Assembly (NCBI GenBank): GCA_947452755.1
Contig: CANGDT010000016.1
Span: 1-38,048 of the forward strand
From: Actinomycetota bacterium
Lineage (GTDB): Bacteria; Actinomycetota; Actinomycetes; S36-B12; UBA5976
Direction: 5' to 3'
Length of the DNA stretch: 38,048 bases
Part shown: in pieces, positions 15,656 to 24,836 of the stretch
Numbering within the stretch: the stretch's first letter is position 1
How the letters are laid out: each line of letters opens with the position of its first letter
Program-made: the position numbers and the translations under genes
Notes under the pieces: model-generated
The model's database searches: none
What the model was told of the DNA's origin: nothing
What the model saw: the letters and a program-made list of their open reading frames with translations, nothing else

Positions 15656-16257
15656 GCAGTCTGTACGAAGGAATTGTGCAGGATCTGATTGACGAGTTTG
15701 CCAAACTGCCGGGCGTTGGTCCTAAGGGCGCATCACGCATCGCTTTCCATCTGCTGAAGGCGCAAGAGGATGTTGAACGTCTTGCTGAGGTATTGAATGA
15801 AGTAAAAGACAACGTGCAGTTTTGCACGATTTGTTTCAATGTTGCCCAGGGTGAGTTGTGTCGAATTTGTGCGGACACGCGACGCGATGCAAGTTTGATC
15901 TGTGTTGTAGAAGAGCCTAAGGACGTTCTCGCGGTTGAACGCACTCGTGAGTTTCGAGGTCGCTATCACGTGCTTGGCGGCGCAATCAGTCCCATTGATG
16001 GCATTGGTCCGGATGATTTGCGTATCAAAGAGTTGGTGGCTCGCTTAGCTGACAATGAAATTGTTGAAATCATTTTGGCAACGAATCCAAACTTGGAAGG
16101 CGAAGCAACGGCTACGTATCTCACGCGCCTGACTTCACCACTGGGTGTGGCCATTACGCGACTAGCCAGTGGTCTTCCAGTTGGCGGCGACATTGAATAC
16201 GCCGATGAAATCACGTTGGGTCGCGCTTTCGCAGGGCGCCGCCGAGTTAATCCTTAG
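15652..16257 (+). CDS. recR: Recombination mediator protein RecR
   Basis: A 201-residue DNA repair protein that works with RecO to load RecA at gaps. A helix-hairpin-helix ([13 protein letters not shown], ~19-31) is followed by a four-cysteine zinc finger (C58, C61, C70, C73) and a Toprim domain starting near CVVEEPKDV (84-92). The length is standard. ATG at 15652 overlaps the dnaX stop as ATGA, so the two genes are translationally coupled, a pairing found across bacteria. Confidence 0.95.
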   Translation: MSSLYEGIVQDLIDEFAKLPGVGPKGASRIAFHLLKAQEDVERLAEVLNEVKDNVQFCTICFNVAQGELCRICADTRRDASLICVVEEPKDVLAVERTREFRGRYHVLGGAISPIDGIGPDDLRIKELVARLADNEIVEIILATNPNLEGEATATYLTRLTSPLGVAITRLASGLPVGGDIEYADEITLGRAFAGRRRVNP

Positions 16258-16275
16258 CCCAGCGTTCCATTATTT

Positions 16276-16303
16276 GGACGGTACGTCCTAGGCGTGAGAC
16301 GCC
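16276..16303. promoter_or_regulatory. Two consecutive inverted repeats upstream of ask
   Basis: GGACG-GTA-CGTCC (16276-16288) and GGCGT-GAG-ACGCC (16291-16303) stand side by side just before the ask -10 box. The second, followed by CTTTA, could be a weak recR terminator; both could equally be operator sites overlapping the -35 region. Confidence 0.4.
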
Positions 16304-16306
16304 CTT

Positions 16307-16312
16307 TAGACT
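16307..16312 (+). promoter_or_regulatory. -10 box (TAGACT) for leaderless ask
   Basis: TAGACT, six bases, then ATG at 16319, with no ribosome site; this matches the leaderless geometry of dnaX and lysS. Confidence 0.55.
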
Positions 16313-16318
16313 TATCGC

Positions 16319-17617
16319 ATGGGCTTAGTTGTCGCAAAATTCGGTGGATCGTCGGTGGCAGATGCCGCCAGCATTCGCCGTGTCGCTAAGCGCGTCGTGG
16401 ACACTAAAAAGGCAGGAAATGACGTAGTTGTAGTCGTTTCTGCAATGGGCGATACCACGGATGAACTTTTAGATCTGGCTCATCAAGTCTCTGCGAACCC
16501 ACCCGGTCGCGAAATGGACATGCTGCTGACCTCAGGTGAACGCATCTCGATGGCACTGTTGGCAATGGCTATTAATGATCTTGGCATGGAGGCTCGGTCC
16601 TACACCGGTTCGCAAGCGGGTTTGATTACCGACTCTTCACACGGCAAAGCGCGCATCGTGGATGTGACCCCAGATCGAATTCAGCAAGCAATCAGCGAAA
16701 ATGCAATTCCAATCATTGCTGGCTTCCAAGGTGTAGCGCGCGAAACAAAAGACATCACAACACTGGGTCGCGGCGGTTCAGATCTGACAGCAGTGGCAAT
16801 CGCGTGTGCGTTGCAAGCAGATGTGTGCGAAATCTACACAGATGTGGATGGAATTTTTTCTGCTGATCCGCGCATTGCACCCAAGGCACGTCAAGTGCCT
16901 CGCATTACATACGACGAAATGATGGAGCTCGCTGCGGCTGGCGCGAAAGTTCTGCACCTTCGTTGCGTTGAATACGCGAAGCGTTTCAATCTTCCAATTC
17001 ATGTCCGTTCGTCCTTCTCAGAAAAAGAAGGAACATTTGTTATTGCTGATCTCGCTGATCAGTCGCAACTCGTGAAGTTGTCCAAGCAAGGAGCTGTTAT
17101 GGAGCAACCAATCATCGCTGGTGTCGCACACGATCTCGGTGACGCAAAGATCACTGTTGTTGGCGTGCCTGACCGTCCTGGTATGGCCGCAGCGATTTTC
17201 CAAGCCATCGCTGACTCTGGCGTAAACATGGACATGATTGTTCAGAACGTCAGCGCAAGCGGCGCAACGGCTACTGATCTTTCATTTACTGTTCCTCGTG
17301 CAGATGCCGCTAAAGCCGAATTGCAACTTCGCAAAATTCAGGCGGACCTCCAATTTAAGGATGTCGAGACTGACGAAAACATTGCCAAGGTTTCACTTGT
17401 CGGTGCGGGTATGCGCTCACACCCAGGTGTTTCAGCGACGTTCTTCAAAGCAATTGCTGCTGCAGGCGTGAACGTGGAAATGATTTCTACTTCCGAGATT
17501 CGCATCTCGGTTGTTATTCGTGCCGAAGATGCCAAGACATGCGTGGAGGCAGTACATAGTGCATTCGGATTAGATGCAGACGGCGAAGCAGTCGTCTATG
17601 GCGGAACAGGTCGATAG
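16319..17617 (+). CDS. lysC: Aspartate kinase (alpha subunit, LysC type)
   Basis: A 432-residue aspartokinase, the first step of lysine, threonine, methionine and diaminopimelate synthesis. KFGGSSVAD (7-15) is the nucleotide/aspartate-binding signature, and [11 protein letters not shown] and [13 protein letters not shown] complete the kinase domain. Two ACT domains follow from about residue 265 ([11 protein letters not shown] and [11 protein letters not shown]), the site of lysine/threonine feedback. It is probably transcribed leaderless from TAGACT. An internal ATG at 17099 with AAGGAG should give the separate beta subunit. asd follows after two bases, as in Corynebacterium and Mycobacterium. 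Confidence 0.95.
   Translation: MGLVVAKFGGSSVADAASIRRVAKRVVDTKKAGNDVVVVVSAMGDTTDELLDLAHQVSANPPGREMDMLLTSGERISMALLAMAINDLGMEARSYTGSQAGLITDSSHGKARIVDVTPDRIQQAISENAIPIIAGFQGVARETKDITTLGRGGSDLTAVAIACALQADVCEIYTDVDGIFSADPRIAPKARQVPRITYDEMMELAAAGAKVLHLRCVEYAKRFNLPIHVRSSFSEKEGTFVIADLADQSQLVKLSKQGAVMEQPIIAGVAHDLGDAKITVVGVPDRPGMAAAIFQAIADSGVNMDMIVQNVSASGATATDLSFTVPRADAAKAELQLRKIQADLQFKDVETDENIAKVSLVGAGMRSHPGVSATFFKAIAAAGVNVEMISTSEIRISVVIRAEDAKTCVEAVHSAFGLDADGEAVVYGGTGR
17099..17617 (+). other. lysC: Internal in-frame start: aspartate kinase beta subunit
   Basis: AAGGAG at 17088-17093, five bases, then an in-frame ATG at 17099 (codon 261). The resulting protein is 172 residues and consists of the two ACT domains. 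Corynebacterium glutamicum makes a beta subunit of the same size from the same place in lysC, so an alpha2beta2 enzyme is expected. Confidence 0.7.
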
Positions 17618-17619
17618 AG

Positions 17620-18672
17620 ATGTCAAAGAAACCAACACTTGCAGTTGTCGGCGCTACCGGTGCCGTTGGTACTGTCATGCTGGAAATCCTTTCCGAGCGC
17701 CCTAATGTGTGGGGCGAAATCCGTCTTCTTGCTTCAGCCCGTTCAGCCGGCAAGGTTTTGCGTGTGCGCGGTGAAGATGTTGTTGTTCAAGAATTAACTG
17801 AAGAAGCTTTTGATGGCGTCGATGTTGCAATGTTTGATGTGCCGGATGAAATCTCTGAGATCTGGGCACCTATCGCTGCCGCTAAGGGCGTTGTTGCTGT
17901 TGATAACAGTGGTGCGTTCCGGATGGATCCCGACGTTCCACTTGTTGTCCCTGAAGTAAATGCTGCACAGACACGTAACCGTCCGCGCGGCATCATCAGT
18001 AACCCAAATTGCACAACACTGTCCATGATTGTTGTGGTCGGTGCGCTAGAAGAAGCCTTCGGAGTCAGCGAATTAGTCGTTGCGTCATACCAGGCTGCTT
18101 CGGGTGCTGGTCAAGCCGGCATCGATGCACTTCACGAACAAATCGATGCGGTCGCCGGCAAGAACCTTGGCATGGGAACTAAAGATGTTCGCAATGTCAT
18201 TACTGACACGTCGGTTTTCCCTGCGCCCCTTGCACTGAATGTCGTGCCATGGGCAGGGTCACTCAAGGAAAACGGTTACACCAGCGAAGAGCTTAAGGTT
18301 CGCAACGAGTCGCGCAAGATTTTAGGTAAGCCTGAACTCAAAGTCCATGCAACGTGTGTACGTGTTCCAGTTGTGACCACTCACTCGTTGGCAGTCCATG
18401 CCGTATTGAATCGTCCTGTAACCGGCGAAGAAATTCGTGCGCTTTTGGAAAATGCGATTGGTGTTCTTGTAGTTGATGATCCTGAGAACCACATTTTCCC
18501 AACACCAATTGACGTAGTCGGTACAGACCCAACAGTTGTTGGCCGTATTCGTGTTTCACCTGAGTACCCAAATGAAGTGGACTTCTTTGTGTGCGGTGAC
18601 AACCTGCGCAAGGGAGCTGCCCTGAATACTGCGCAGATTGCCGAAGTTGTGGCTAAGGAATTTACTGCTTAA
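17620..18672 (+). CDS. asd: Aspartate-semialdehyde dehydrogenase
   Basis: A 350-residue NADPH-dependent enzyme that reduces aspartyl phosphate to aspartate semialdehyde, the step after aspartokinase. GATGAVG (11-17) is the nucleotide loop, SNPNCTT holds the catalytic Cys131, and SYQAASGAG is the following family motif. The segment [15 protein letters not shown] (72-86) differs from the LFSAG version of the better-known enzymes, suggesting a distinct actinobacterial subfamily; that is from memory of family alignments. ATG at 17620 lies two bases after the ask stop, so the pair is co-translated. Confidence 0.93.
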   Translation: MSKKPTLAVVGATGAVGTVMLEILSERPNVWGEIRLLASARSAGKVLRVRGEDVVVQELTEEAFDGVDVAMFDVPDEISEIWAPIAAAKGVVAVDNSGAFRMDPDVPLVVPEVNAAQTRNRPRGIISNPNCTTLSMIVVVGALEEAFGVSELVVASYQAASGAGQAGIDALHEQIDAVAGKNLGMGTKDVRNVITDTSVFPAPLALNVVPWAGSLKENGYTSEELKVRNESRKILGKPELKVHATCVRVPVVTTHSLAVHAVLNRPVTGEEIRALLENAIGVLVVDDPENHIFPTPIDVVGTDPTVVGRIRVSPEYPNEVDFFVCGDNLRKGAALNTAQIAEVVAKEFTA

Positions 18673-19562
18673 TTGTTTTTTGAATGCAGTGTTAACAACG
18701 TTGCTTCAGGGCGGCAAGCAATTCTGATTTGGGTGTAAGGCGACGTACCAACACCCGCAGATACATGAAGCGGCATGCTGCGTTGACTTGTCGTAAACGT
18801 GGAAAGCCCTTTTGCTTGCTTTGTTGGCAGATCGCAGTTAGTGACCAGTGCCCCGTAAAACGGAATACATACTTGGCCGCCATGTGTGTGGCCGGCTAAT
18901 ACTAAGTCGGCATCATCGCGTGAAAAAGATTCCAACACCCGTGAGTACGGTGCGTGCGTCACACCAAGCGCGAAGGCACCATCAGCAAATTTTCCCGCAA
19001 CTTTGGCGTAGTCATCCTTTTTAATGTGCGGATCATTGGTGCCGCGCGCATGAATTTGCAAAGCTCCGATACTTAGGGACGTTTGTGCATTATTCAAGTC
19101 TGACCATCCAGCGCGGGTCAGTTCATCGACGAGGTCTTGAGTGGGCAATGAACGGCCATGGCCCTTGATGGTGCGCGACTTACTGAAGTACATAAAAGGA
19201 TTCTTCAATTCCGGAGCAAAGTAATCGTTGCTTCCGAGAACAAACAGCCCAGGACGCTCAGTCAGAGCACCTAATGCCTCAATGACCGCAGGAACGGCTA
19301 ACTGATGTGCCAAAAAATCGCCGGTCACGACAACAAGGTCAGGCTGGAGGGCGTTTAGAGAATTTACCCAACGAATTTTGCGAGTTTGCGCGGGCGTGAT
19401 GTGCAGGTCACTGAGGTGCAGAACGCGGATAGGTTCGCTGCCTTGCGGTAGCACATTCGCATCAAGATGACGAGTGGTGAACGCCATCGATTCGGCATAA
19501 CCGTACCCGACAGCGCCGGCACCAGCCGTCGCCCCGAGTGCAATGACATCTAGCAGGCTCAC
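18669..19562 (-). CDS. Membrane-anchored metallophosphoesterase
   Basis: A ~297-residue calcineurin-like phosphoesterase (YkuE/YaeI type). One N-terminal hydrophobic helix (about residues 2-22) anchors it, and the active site carries the usual metal-binding blocks: LSDLH (50-54), GDF (81-83), GSND, GVTHAP and AGHTHGGQ. Family members act on cell-envelope lipids such as UDP-diacylglucosamine, but the substrate here is unknown. The start is uncertain: GTG at 19562 fits the helix best, and GTG at 19601 would add 13 residues; longer readings overlap the divergent gene. Its stop overlaps the asd stop region by four bases, in convergent orientation. Confidence 0.82.
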   Translation of the reverse strand: MSLLDVIALGATAGAGAVGYGYAESMAFTTRHLDANVLPQGSEPIRVLHLSDLHITPAQTRKIRWVNSLNALQPDLVVVTGDFLAHQLAVPAVIEALGALTERPGLFVLGSNDYFAPELKNPFMYFSKSRTIKGHGRSLPTQDLVDELTRAGWSDLNNAQTSLSIGALQIHARGTNDPHIKKDDYAKVAGKFADGAFALGVTHAPYSRVLESFSRDDADLVLAGHTHGGQVCIPFYGALVTNCDLPTKQAKGLSTFTTSQRSMPLHVSAGVGTSPYTQIRIACRPEATLLTLHSKNN

Positions 19563-19611
19563 CGTCCAAGCATGCCACCCCTGCAGTGCACATTGGCGCA
19601 CTGATTCCGCG

Positions 19612-19618
19612 TAGGCTA
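19612..19618. promoter_or_regulatory. Overlapping divergent -10 boxes
   Basis: TAGGCTA reads as TAGGCT on the + strand (19612-19617) and TAGCCT on the - strand (19618-19613). The two hexamers share five bases and face opposite ways, toward the coiled-coil gene and the phosphoesterase gene. Confidence 0.4.
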
Positions 19619-19649
19619 GCAATACTTCAATTGGGGAAAGGAGTTCGTC

Positions 19650-21890
19650 ATGCCCGACAATGACGACACCTTCGACTCTGGAGCATTCGACCCACTGACC
19701 GCACCACGCTGGCCGATTACGGGCGAAGAAGCCCTGCTCGCACCCCCCATTGAAGAGTTCGTTGTGAGCGAAGATCCCTTGATTGCCACGGCCGCACCGA
19801 CACCACCTGATGTTGATGAAATCTTGCGTGGTGAATACACCGGTTGGATTCCCCTGATTAAGCCCGGTGAGTCCTTGGAAGAAGCCAAGGCACGCGCACA
19901 AGGTTTAACGGAACGTGCCCGCGAACGTGAACGCATTGAACAAGAATTGCGTGCTGCTGAGGCTGAACGCGCTGCTGAAAAATTGCGTCATGCTGAAGAA
20001 ACTCGGGCTGCCAGCGAACAACGCATGGAACAAGAGCGAAAGGTTGCCGAACAACGGCGACTCGAAGCCGAACGCAATGCGCAAGAAGCACTTGCCCAAG
20101 AAGATGCACGCCGTGAAAAAGAGCGTGCCGCTGAACAAGAACGCGCACTTGAAGAACAACGTATTGAAATGGAACGGGTCGCAGAAGAAGAGCGCCTACG
20201 CGAAGAAAGAATTGCTGAAGAAGCCCGAATTCGCGAGGAAGAGTTCGTTGCTGAAGAGTTGCGAATTGAAACAGAGCGTCGTGCTGAAGAAGAGCGTCTG
20301 GCTGAGATTGCTCGACTGGATGCAGAGCGTCGTGCTGAAGAAGAACGCCTTGCAGAACTTCGTGTCCAAGAGGAAGCTCGACGTGCCGAACAGGAACGCC
20401 TCGCGATTGAACAACGTGAAGCGGAACGTGCACGTCTTGCTGAGGAACGCCGACTGTTTGAAGAATTCAAATTAGAACAAGAGCGCGTTGCTGAAGAGAT
20501 TCGCTTAGCCGAAGAACTACGCCGTCAAGAAGAACAAGACCGCCTTGAACGTGCGCGCCTAGAGGCTGAACGTCGAGCGCACGCAGAACAAGAAGCTCTT
20601 GAAGTTGCACAGCAAGCTGAACGTGCTGCTGAAGTGGAACGTCTTGCTGAGCTGGCGCGACTCGAAGAAGAACAACTTATTGAAGAGATTCGCTTAGCCG
20701 AAGAGGCAAGAATTGCTGAATTGCAACGACTTGCAGAAGAAGTGGCTTTGGATGAGGAACGACGAATTCGCGCTTTAGAAATTGAAGAAGAGTTACGTAT
20801 CGAACGTGAACGTGTTGCCGAACTTGTTCGCCTTGCTGAAGTCGAACGACTGGCTGCCATCGAACGTGCCGCTGCGGAACAGCGGCGTATCGAGCACGAG
20901 CGACGACTCGAAGAAGAACGCATTTGGGCTGAGGAAAAACGTCTTGAGGAAGAGCGAATTCACCAAGAAGAACTTCGTGCCCAAGAAGTTCTTGCAGCTC
21001 AGGAAGCTCAGCGTGAAGCCGAGCATCTGGCCGAACTTGAACGTATCGCTGAAGAAGAGCAACTCGCTGAGGCAATCCGTATCGCACACGAGTCGTATCT
21101 TGCCGAAGAAGCACGATTGGTGGAAGAGGCCCGACGAGTCGCAGCGGAACGTGAATCCCGAATTGCACAACATGCTGAATCACTCATCGATTCGATTGTC
21201 GAAGCTGAATTTGATGATGACGAAGTACAAGCCGTAGCTGACTTTATGAATGCCCGTGGTCAGGAAGTAGTTTCACCGGATTTTGTAGGCACATCTACGA
21301 CTCAAGTGACAGAAATAATTACCTTGCCGCAAGCCGATTCACCGCGCGAAACACTTGACGAGTACGGAACTCCGGGAGTCCACCTCGCAGTCCCAGCCGA
21401 GCCTGCCCGGGAGGACTTAGTTGAGGATCCTGACACAGCTGCTTCGCCAGCTCAGGCGCTTGAGGCTGCGCGCCAACGCATCGCAGACCTGCGTAAGAAC
21501 CTTGAACATCAGCGGCTTCTTGCGGATGTGAGTGCGATGAGTCAACCATTCGTTCCCCTCACAGTTAATGCAGAGCCACCAGCCGCACCAGAAGTTATCG
21601 ACGAGCCCATCCAGGATACGAGCGATGGGGAGGACGAGTTATTTGTCGATGTAGCGGAGCACGTGCCCGCGACGCATTTAGATACGTACGTGTTTAGTTC
21701 GGCTACAGATGTTTACGAGCATTCATCTTTTGCGCGAAATGATTCGCAACCGGCGTCTGTTGAACTAATGATTATGCGCGATGAGATTCGCGACCTACGT
21801 GATCGCCTTGATTCTTCTCAGCAACTCATTCACGACATGATGATTCGTTTAGCGGACCTTGCTGAGCTTGCAATCCGCAATAAGAACTAG
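19650..21890 (+). CDS. Long charged coiled-coil / single-alpha-helix protein of unknown function
   Basis: A 746-residue protein. Residues 1-~95 are acidic and Pro-rich with a WIPLIKPGE segment; ~96-515 are an almost uninterrupted Glu/Arg/Ala repeat (AEEERLAE-like) with no proline, as in single-alpha-helix or extended coiled-coil proteins. A less ordered region follows, and residues ~702-740 form a short conventional coiled coil (RDEIRDLRDRLDSSQQL). There is no signal peptide, membrane helix or enzyme motif. It may be a cytoskeletal or scaffolding protein in the style of actinobacterial FilP/Scy, but no homology to those is evident. ATG at 19650 follows AAAGGAG. The stop shares a CTAG with the convergent NuoD-like gene. 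Confidence 0.85.
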   Translation: MPDNDDTFDSGAFDPLTAPRWPITGEEALLAPPIEEFVVSEDPLIATAAPTPPDVDEILRGEYTGWIPLIKPGESLEEAKARAQGLTERARERERIEQELRAAEAERAAEKLRHAEETRAASEQRMEQERKVAEQRRLEAERNAQEALAQEDARREKERAAEQERALEEQRIEMERVAEEERLREERIAEEARIREEEFVAEELRIETERRAEEERLAEIARLDAERRAEEERLAELRVQEEARRAEQERLAIEQREAERARLAEERRLFEEFKLEQERVAEEIRLAEELRRQEEQDRLERARLEAERRAHAEQEALEVAQQAERAAEVERLAELARLEEEQLIEEIRLAEEARIAELQRLAEEVALDEERRIRALEIEEELRIERERVAELVRLAEVERLAAIERAAAEQRRIEHERRLEEERIWAEEKRLEEERIHQEELRAQEVLAAQEAQREAEHLAELERIAEEEQLAEAIRIAHESYLAEEARLVEEARRVAAERESRIAQHAESLIDSIVEAEFDDDEVQAVADFMNARGQEVVSPDFVGTSTTQVTEIITLPQADSPRETLDEYGTPGVHLAVPAEPAREDLVEDPDTAASPAQALEAARQRIADLRKNLEHQRLLADVSAMSQPFVPLTVNAEPPAAPEVIDEPIQDTSDGEDELFVDVAEHVPATHLDTYVFSSATDVYEHSSFARNDSQPASVELMIMRDEIRDLRDRLDSSQQLIHDMMIRLADLAELAIRNKN

Positions 21891-23002
21891 CGGTCTACAT
21901 CGCCTGCGACAAAGGGCATACTTGCAACGATCTGTGCAACATGCTCAACGGATTGATTTACCAGTACAGCCGGCAGAGCCAAAACTGTGTTGAGGCTCGC
22001 AGGTCGCAACTTTAATCGGTAAGGCATCTTGTCGCCCTTGCTTACCAAGAACCAAGATGCGATTCCCAGCGGAGTCTCAATGCTGTGTTGGTACGAGCCT
22101 TCGGGAACACGTAACACCTTGGGCAGTAGCACATTTACTTCATGGTTAAGGACTTGATGAATTTCGTTCGCAAAAGTGTGGATACTGTTTGCTGAAACAA
22201 TCACTTCATTATGCAAAATTTCAAGTCGTGCGGTCACATCACCAGCAGTTGCATGTGTCATTGTCCATGCAGAATTTGAAACTAACAATGCGTCTTGGGT
22301 GCGCAAATCAATAGGGTAACCACTTGCCCGAGCAACGGGTCCACTCACGGCCAAATCGTGCGCAGCATCAAGTGTGAGTGTTCCGAGTCCAACGTATTCG
22401 CTGCGCGCATTTTCGGGAATCGATGTTAATGTCGTCGTCGTTGATTCGAGGATCTCAATAAGTGCATCAACCCACTGCTTTGTTGGAGCGTGTGTCAGTC
22501 CGCCGATGCGAGTCAGCATGTGATGCATGCGGCTTCCTGTGTATTGCTGCATGTGGGCAACCAAATTTTCGCGTTGCGCACGGTAGCTCTGGCCCGTGTG
22601 GTTATCGCTCCACGGAAATGCGGCTAGAAATGCAAGGTGCGAAGTCACGCGACTTACTTCCAGCATGACGGTACGAAGCAACTTCGCTGCCGGTGGAACT
22701 TCGATACCAAGTGTTTGTTCGACAAGTTGGGCTACACCAACTTCGCCGCTGTAAGCCGAAAGCCATTCATGACGATTCGCTAGACCCAACACCTGACGGT
22801 AGTCACGAGATTCAAAAAGTTTTTCCGCCCCGCGATGCATCGATCCCAGCAGCGGTTGGGCGGCTGTAATGATGCCATCGTCGACTTCAACGCTGATGCG
22901 GAACATGCCGTGTGTCGCTGGATTGTGGTGCACAAGCGGCATGACTTGAGAGACCCTGGGCGCATCACTGCCCGAAAGTCCAATAATCATGCGTTCGGTC
23001 AC
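21887..23002 (-). CDS. Orphan NADH dehydrogenase subunit D-like protein (NuoD paralogue)
   Basis: A 371-residue protein of the NuoD / 49-kDa / hydrogenase-large-subunit family. HHNPATHGMFR near residue 26 keeps the quinone-site histidines, and SMHRGAEKLFESRDYRQ is the next family block. Where NuoD has RLDY (the quinone-binding Tyr) this has RHEW, so the Tyr appears to be Trp. It stands alone without other nuo genes. Similar orphan nuoD2-type genes sit near pan genes in Streptomyces; role unknown. The start is GTG at 23002; ATG at 22990 is an alternative. It diverges from the 23053 gene and converges on the coiled-coil gene with a shared CTAG stop. Confidence 0.82.
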   Translation of the reverse strand: MTERMIIGLSGSDAPRVSQVMPLVHHNPATHGMFRISVEVDDGIITAAQPLLGSMHRGAEKLFESRDYRQVLGLANRHEWLSAYSGEVGVAQLVEQTLGIEVPPAAKLLRTVMLEVSRVTSHLAFLAAFPWSDNHTGQSYRAQRENLVAHMQQYTGSRMHHMLTRIGGLTHAPTKQWVDALIEILESTTTTLTSIPENARSEYVGLGTLTLDAAHDLAVSGPVARASGYPIDLRTQDALLVSNSAWTMTHATAGDVTARLEILHNEVIVSANSIHTFANEIHQVLNHEVNVLLPKVLRVPEGSYQHSIETPLGIASWFLVSKGDKMPYRLKLRPASLNTVLALPAVLVNQSVEHVAQIVASMPFVAGDVDR

Positions 23003-23040
23003 GGGCTTTATCGTGCCACAAGTGCGCAGATTTTCTGCAC

Positions 23041-23046
23041 TAGGCT
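23041..23046 (+). promoter_or_regulatory. -10 box (TAGGCT) for the leaderless 23053 gene
   Basis: TAGGCT, six bases, then GTG at 23053. An imperfect inverted repeat GTGCGCAGA-TTT-TCTGCAC lies immediately upstream in the divergent promoter region. Confidence 0.5.
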
Positions 23047-23052
23047 TGATTT

Positions 23053-23967
23053 GTGGTCAACACTATGGCCGAGAGCTCTGAGCCTTGGACCGAACAACCC
23101 CCACGCCTTGATGTAGGCGTTATCGGGACCGGACGTGCCGGTTCCGTGCTTGGTGCTGCGCTGATGCGCGCCGGACACAATGTGGTGGCATGCACTGCCG
23201 TTTCTGATCTCAGTCGATTGCGGGCCGAGTCGTTGCTTCCTGGTGTGCCAATCATGACGGTCAATGAAGCGGTCGCTAATCGTGATTTAGTTTTACTGAC
23301 TGTTCCTGATGATGTGCTTCCTGGATTGGTGGATGGATTAGCCTCAACAAAGGCGATCAGCCCTGGAACATTCGTGATGCATGCATCCGGTCGCTTTGGT
23401 GTGAACGTGTTGTCACCTTTGACCGCCCAAGGTTGTCTACCGTTGGCGTTACATCCAGTGATGACACTGACTGGTACAAGTATTGATTTGAATCGATTGT
23501 CAGGTTGCCCATTTGGTGTCACTGCGCCACACACACTCCGCCCAGTGGCAGAAGCACTTGTTGTCGAAATTGGTGGCGAACCGGTTTGGGTTCCAGAAGA
23601 AAGCCGCGGCCTGTATCACGCGGCGCTTGCTTTTGGCGCCAACTATTTGATGACGTTGGTCAACCAAACGGTTGATCTATTGACTGCATCTGGAATCGAC
23701 GATGCGTTGGATTTGGTGACGCCGCTGCTTTCCGCTTCATTAGACAATGCGATACGTCAAGGTGACCAGGCAATGACCGGACCGATTGTTCGCGCTGATG
23801 TTGCCACGATTGAGGAACACATCCGACAACTTGCGTTGGTTAATCCGGCTGTGGTGAATGCTTATAAGTCGCTTGGGCGATTGACAGCGGAGCGTGCCAT
23901 TGATGCCGGAACATTGCGCGCGGAACAAGCTGAATCGTTATTAAACGCTCTAGGTGATGAGTCATGA
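23053..23967 (+). CDS. Rossmann-fold DUF2520 dehydrogenase-like protein
   Basis: A 304-residue protein with an N-terminal NAD(P)-binding Rossmann fold (GVIGTGRAG, 22-30, with VLLTVPDD after the fourth strand) and a C-terminal DUF2520 helical domain (LHPVMTLTG). It resembles ketopantoate reductase or pyrroline-carboxylate reductase. It overlaps panC by ATGA, which is the usual place of this family in actinobacteria and suggests a role in pantothenate synthesis, possibly as the ketopantoate reductase; this is inference. The start chosen is GTG at 23053, supported by a leaderless -10; ATG at 23065 is an alternative. Confidence 0.85.
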   Translation: MVNTMAESSEPWTEQPPRLDVGVIGTGRAGSVLGAALMRAGHNVVACTAVSDLSRLRAESLLPGVPIMTVNEAVANRDLVLLTVPDDVLPGLVDGLASTKAISPGTFVMHASGRFGVNVLSPLTAQGCLPLALHPVMTLTGTSIDLNRLSGCPFGVTAPHTLRPVAEALVVEIGGEPVWVPEESRGLYHAALAFGANYLMTLVNQTVDLLTASGIDDALDLVTPLLSASLDNAIRQGDQAMTGPIVRADVATIEEHIRQLALVNPAVVNAYKSLGRLTAERAIDAGTLRAEQAESLLNALGDES

Positions 23968-24827
23968 CTCAACCGCTAATTCTTGATTCCGTTGCGAGTG
24001 CGATTGCCTGGCGCCGCGCTCAAACTGAACCCGTGGTTGCGGTGTTCACAATGGGTGCACTTCATTCAGGACACTCTGAATTGATGCGAAGCGCGCGCGC
24101 GTACCTTGATAGAAATTATGATGGCCGGGGTTCGTTGGTGGTTTCAATTTTTGTTAACCCCACCCAATTTGAAAATGTTCATGACCTTGAGGCTTATCCG
24201 CGCACTGACGTATTGGATTACGCAGTTTGTGAAGCAGCCCGAGTTGACGCAATTTTTCAACCTTCGGCCGCCGACATGTACCCAACGGGCTTAGACAATG
24301 TAGTCACAGTCCATCCTCACGATGTAGCGACAATTCTTGAAGGCGAAAGTCGTCCCGGACATTTTGTGGGCATGCTGACGGTCGTGAATAAACTCCTGAA
24401 CGTTACTCAACCTTGGGCAACCTTTTTCGGTGAAAAGGATTACCAACAATTGACGTTAGTGCGCACAATGGTTCGTGATCTGAATATGAATGTTGACGTT
24501 GTTGGCGTACCGACTGTTCGAGATTTAGATGGTGTCGCCCTTTCAAGCAGGAATCAACGACTTGATGCGCACGGTCGCGAACTTGCGGCGCAACTGCCTG
24601 CGGCAATTGCAGTTTCACGCCACGCGCTTTCCGAAGGACATACAGTGATCGATTCGGAAAAAATGGGCTACGACTACTTGAACTCGCAAAATGGAATCAA
24701 AGTCGATTACTTTACGATTTTGAGTAACGATCTGAGCGATGCGCCTGCTCAGGGAAGCGCGCGCCTACTTGTAGCTGCAACTATCGACGGTGTGCGCCTC
24801 ATTGATAATGCCGAAGTGGAAATCTAG
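23964..24827 (+). CDS. panC: Pantothenate synthetase (pantoate--beta-alanine ligase)
   Basis: A 287-residue enzyme that joins pantoate and beta-alanine with ATP to make pantothenate. FTMGALHSGH (28-37) is the HIGH-type signature, FVNPTQF binds pantoate, and GEKDYQQL and ALSSRN (the KMSKS-like loop) complete the active site. ATG at 23964 overlaps the DUF2520 gene stop. No panD lies between panC and coaX, although it often does elsewhere, so beta-alanine must come from a gene outside the window or from uptake. Its stop codon is part of the coaX ribosome site. Confidence 0.95.
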   Translation: MTQPLILDSVASAIAWRRAQTEPVVAVFTMGALHSGHSELMRSARAYLDRNYDGRGSLVVSIFVNPTQFENVHDLEAYPRTDVLDYAVCEAARVDAIFQPSAADMYPTGLDNVVTVHPHDVATILEGESRPGHFVGMLTVVNKLLNVTQPWATFFGEKDYQQLTLVRTMVRDLNMNVDVVGVPTVRDLDGVALSSRNQRLDAHGRELAAQLPAAIAVSRHALSEGHTVIDSEKMGYDYLNSQNGIKVDYFTILSNDLSDAPAQGSARLLVAATIDGVRLIDNAEVEI

Positions 24828-24836
24828 GAGAGTGAC

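Noticed and set aside
19858-20470. Long open frames antisense to the coiled-coil gene
   Set aside because: They arise from the Glu/Arg/Ala repeat composition read on the other strand or in another frame; the products are low-complexity and have no start signals.
24828-24836. Lost panD between panC and coaX
   Set aside because: The nine-base gap leaves no remnant, and its absence here says nothing about the rest of the genome.
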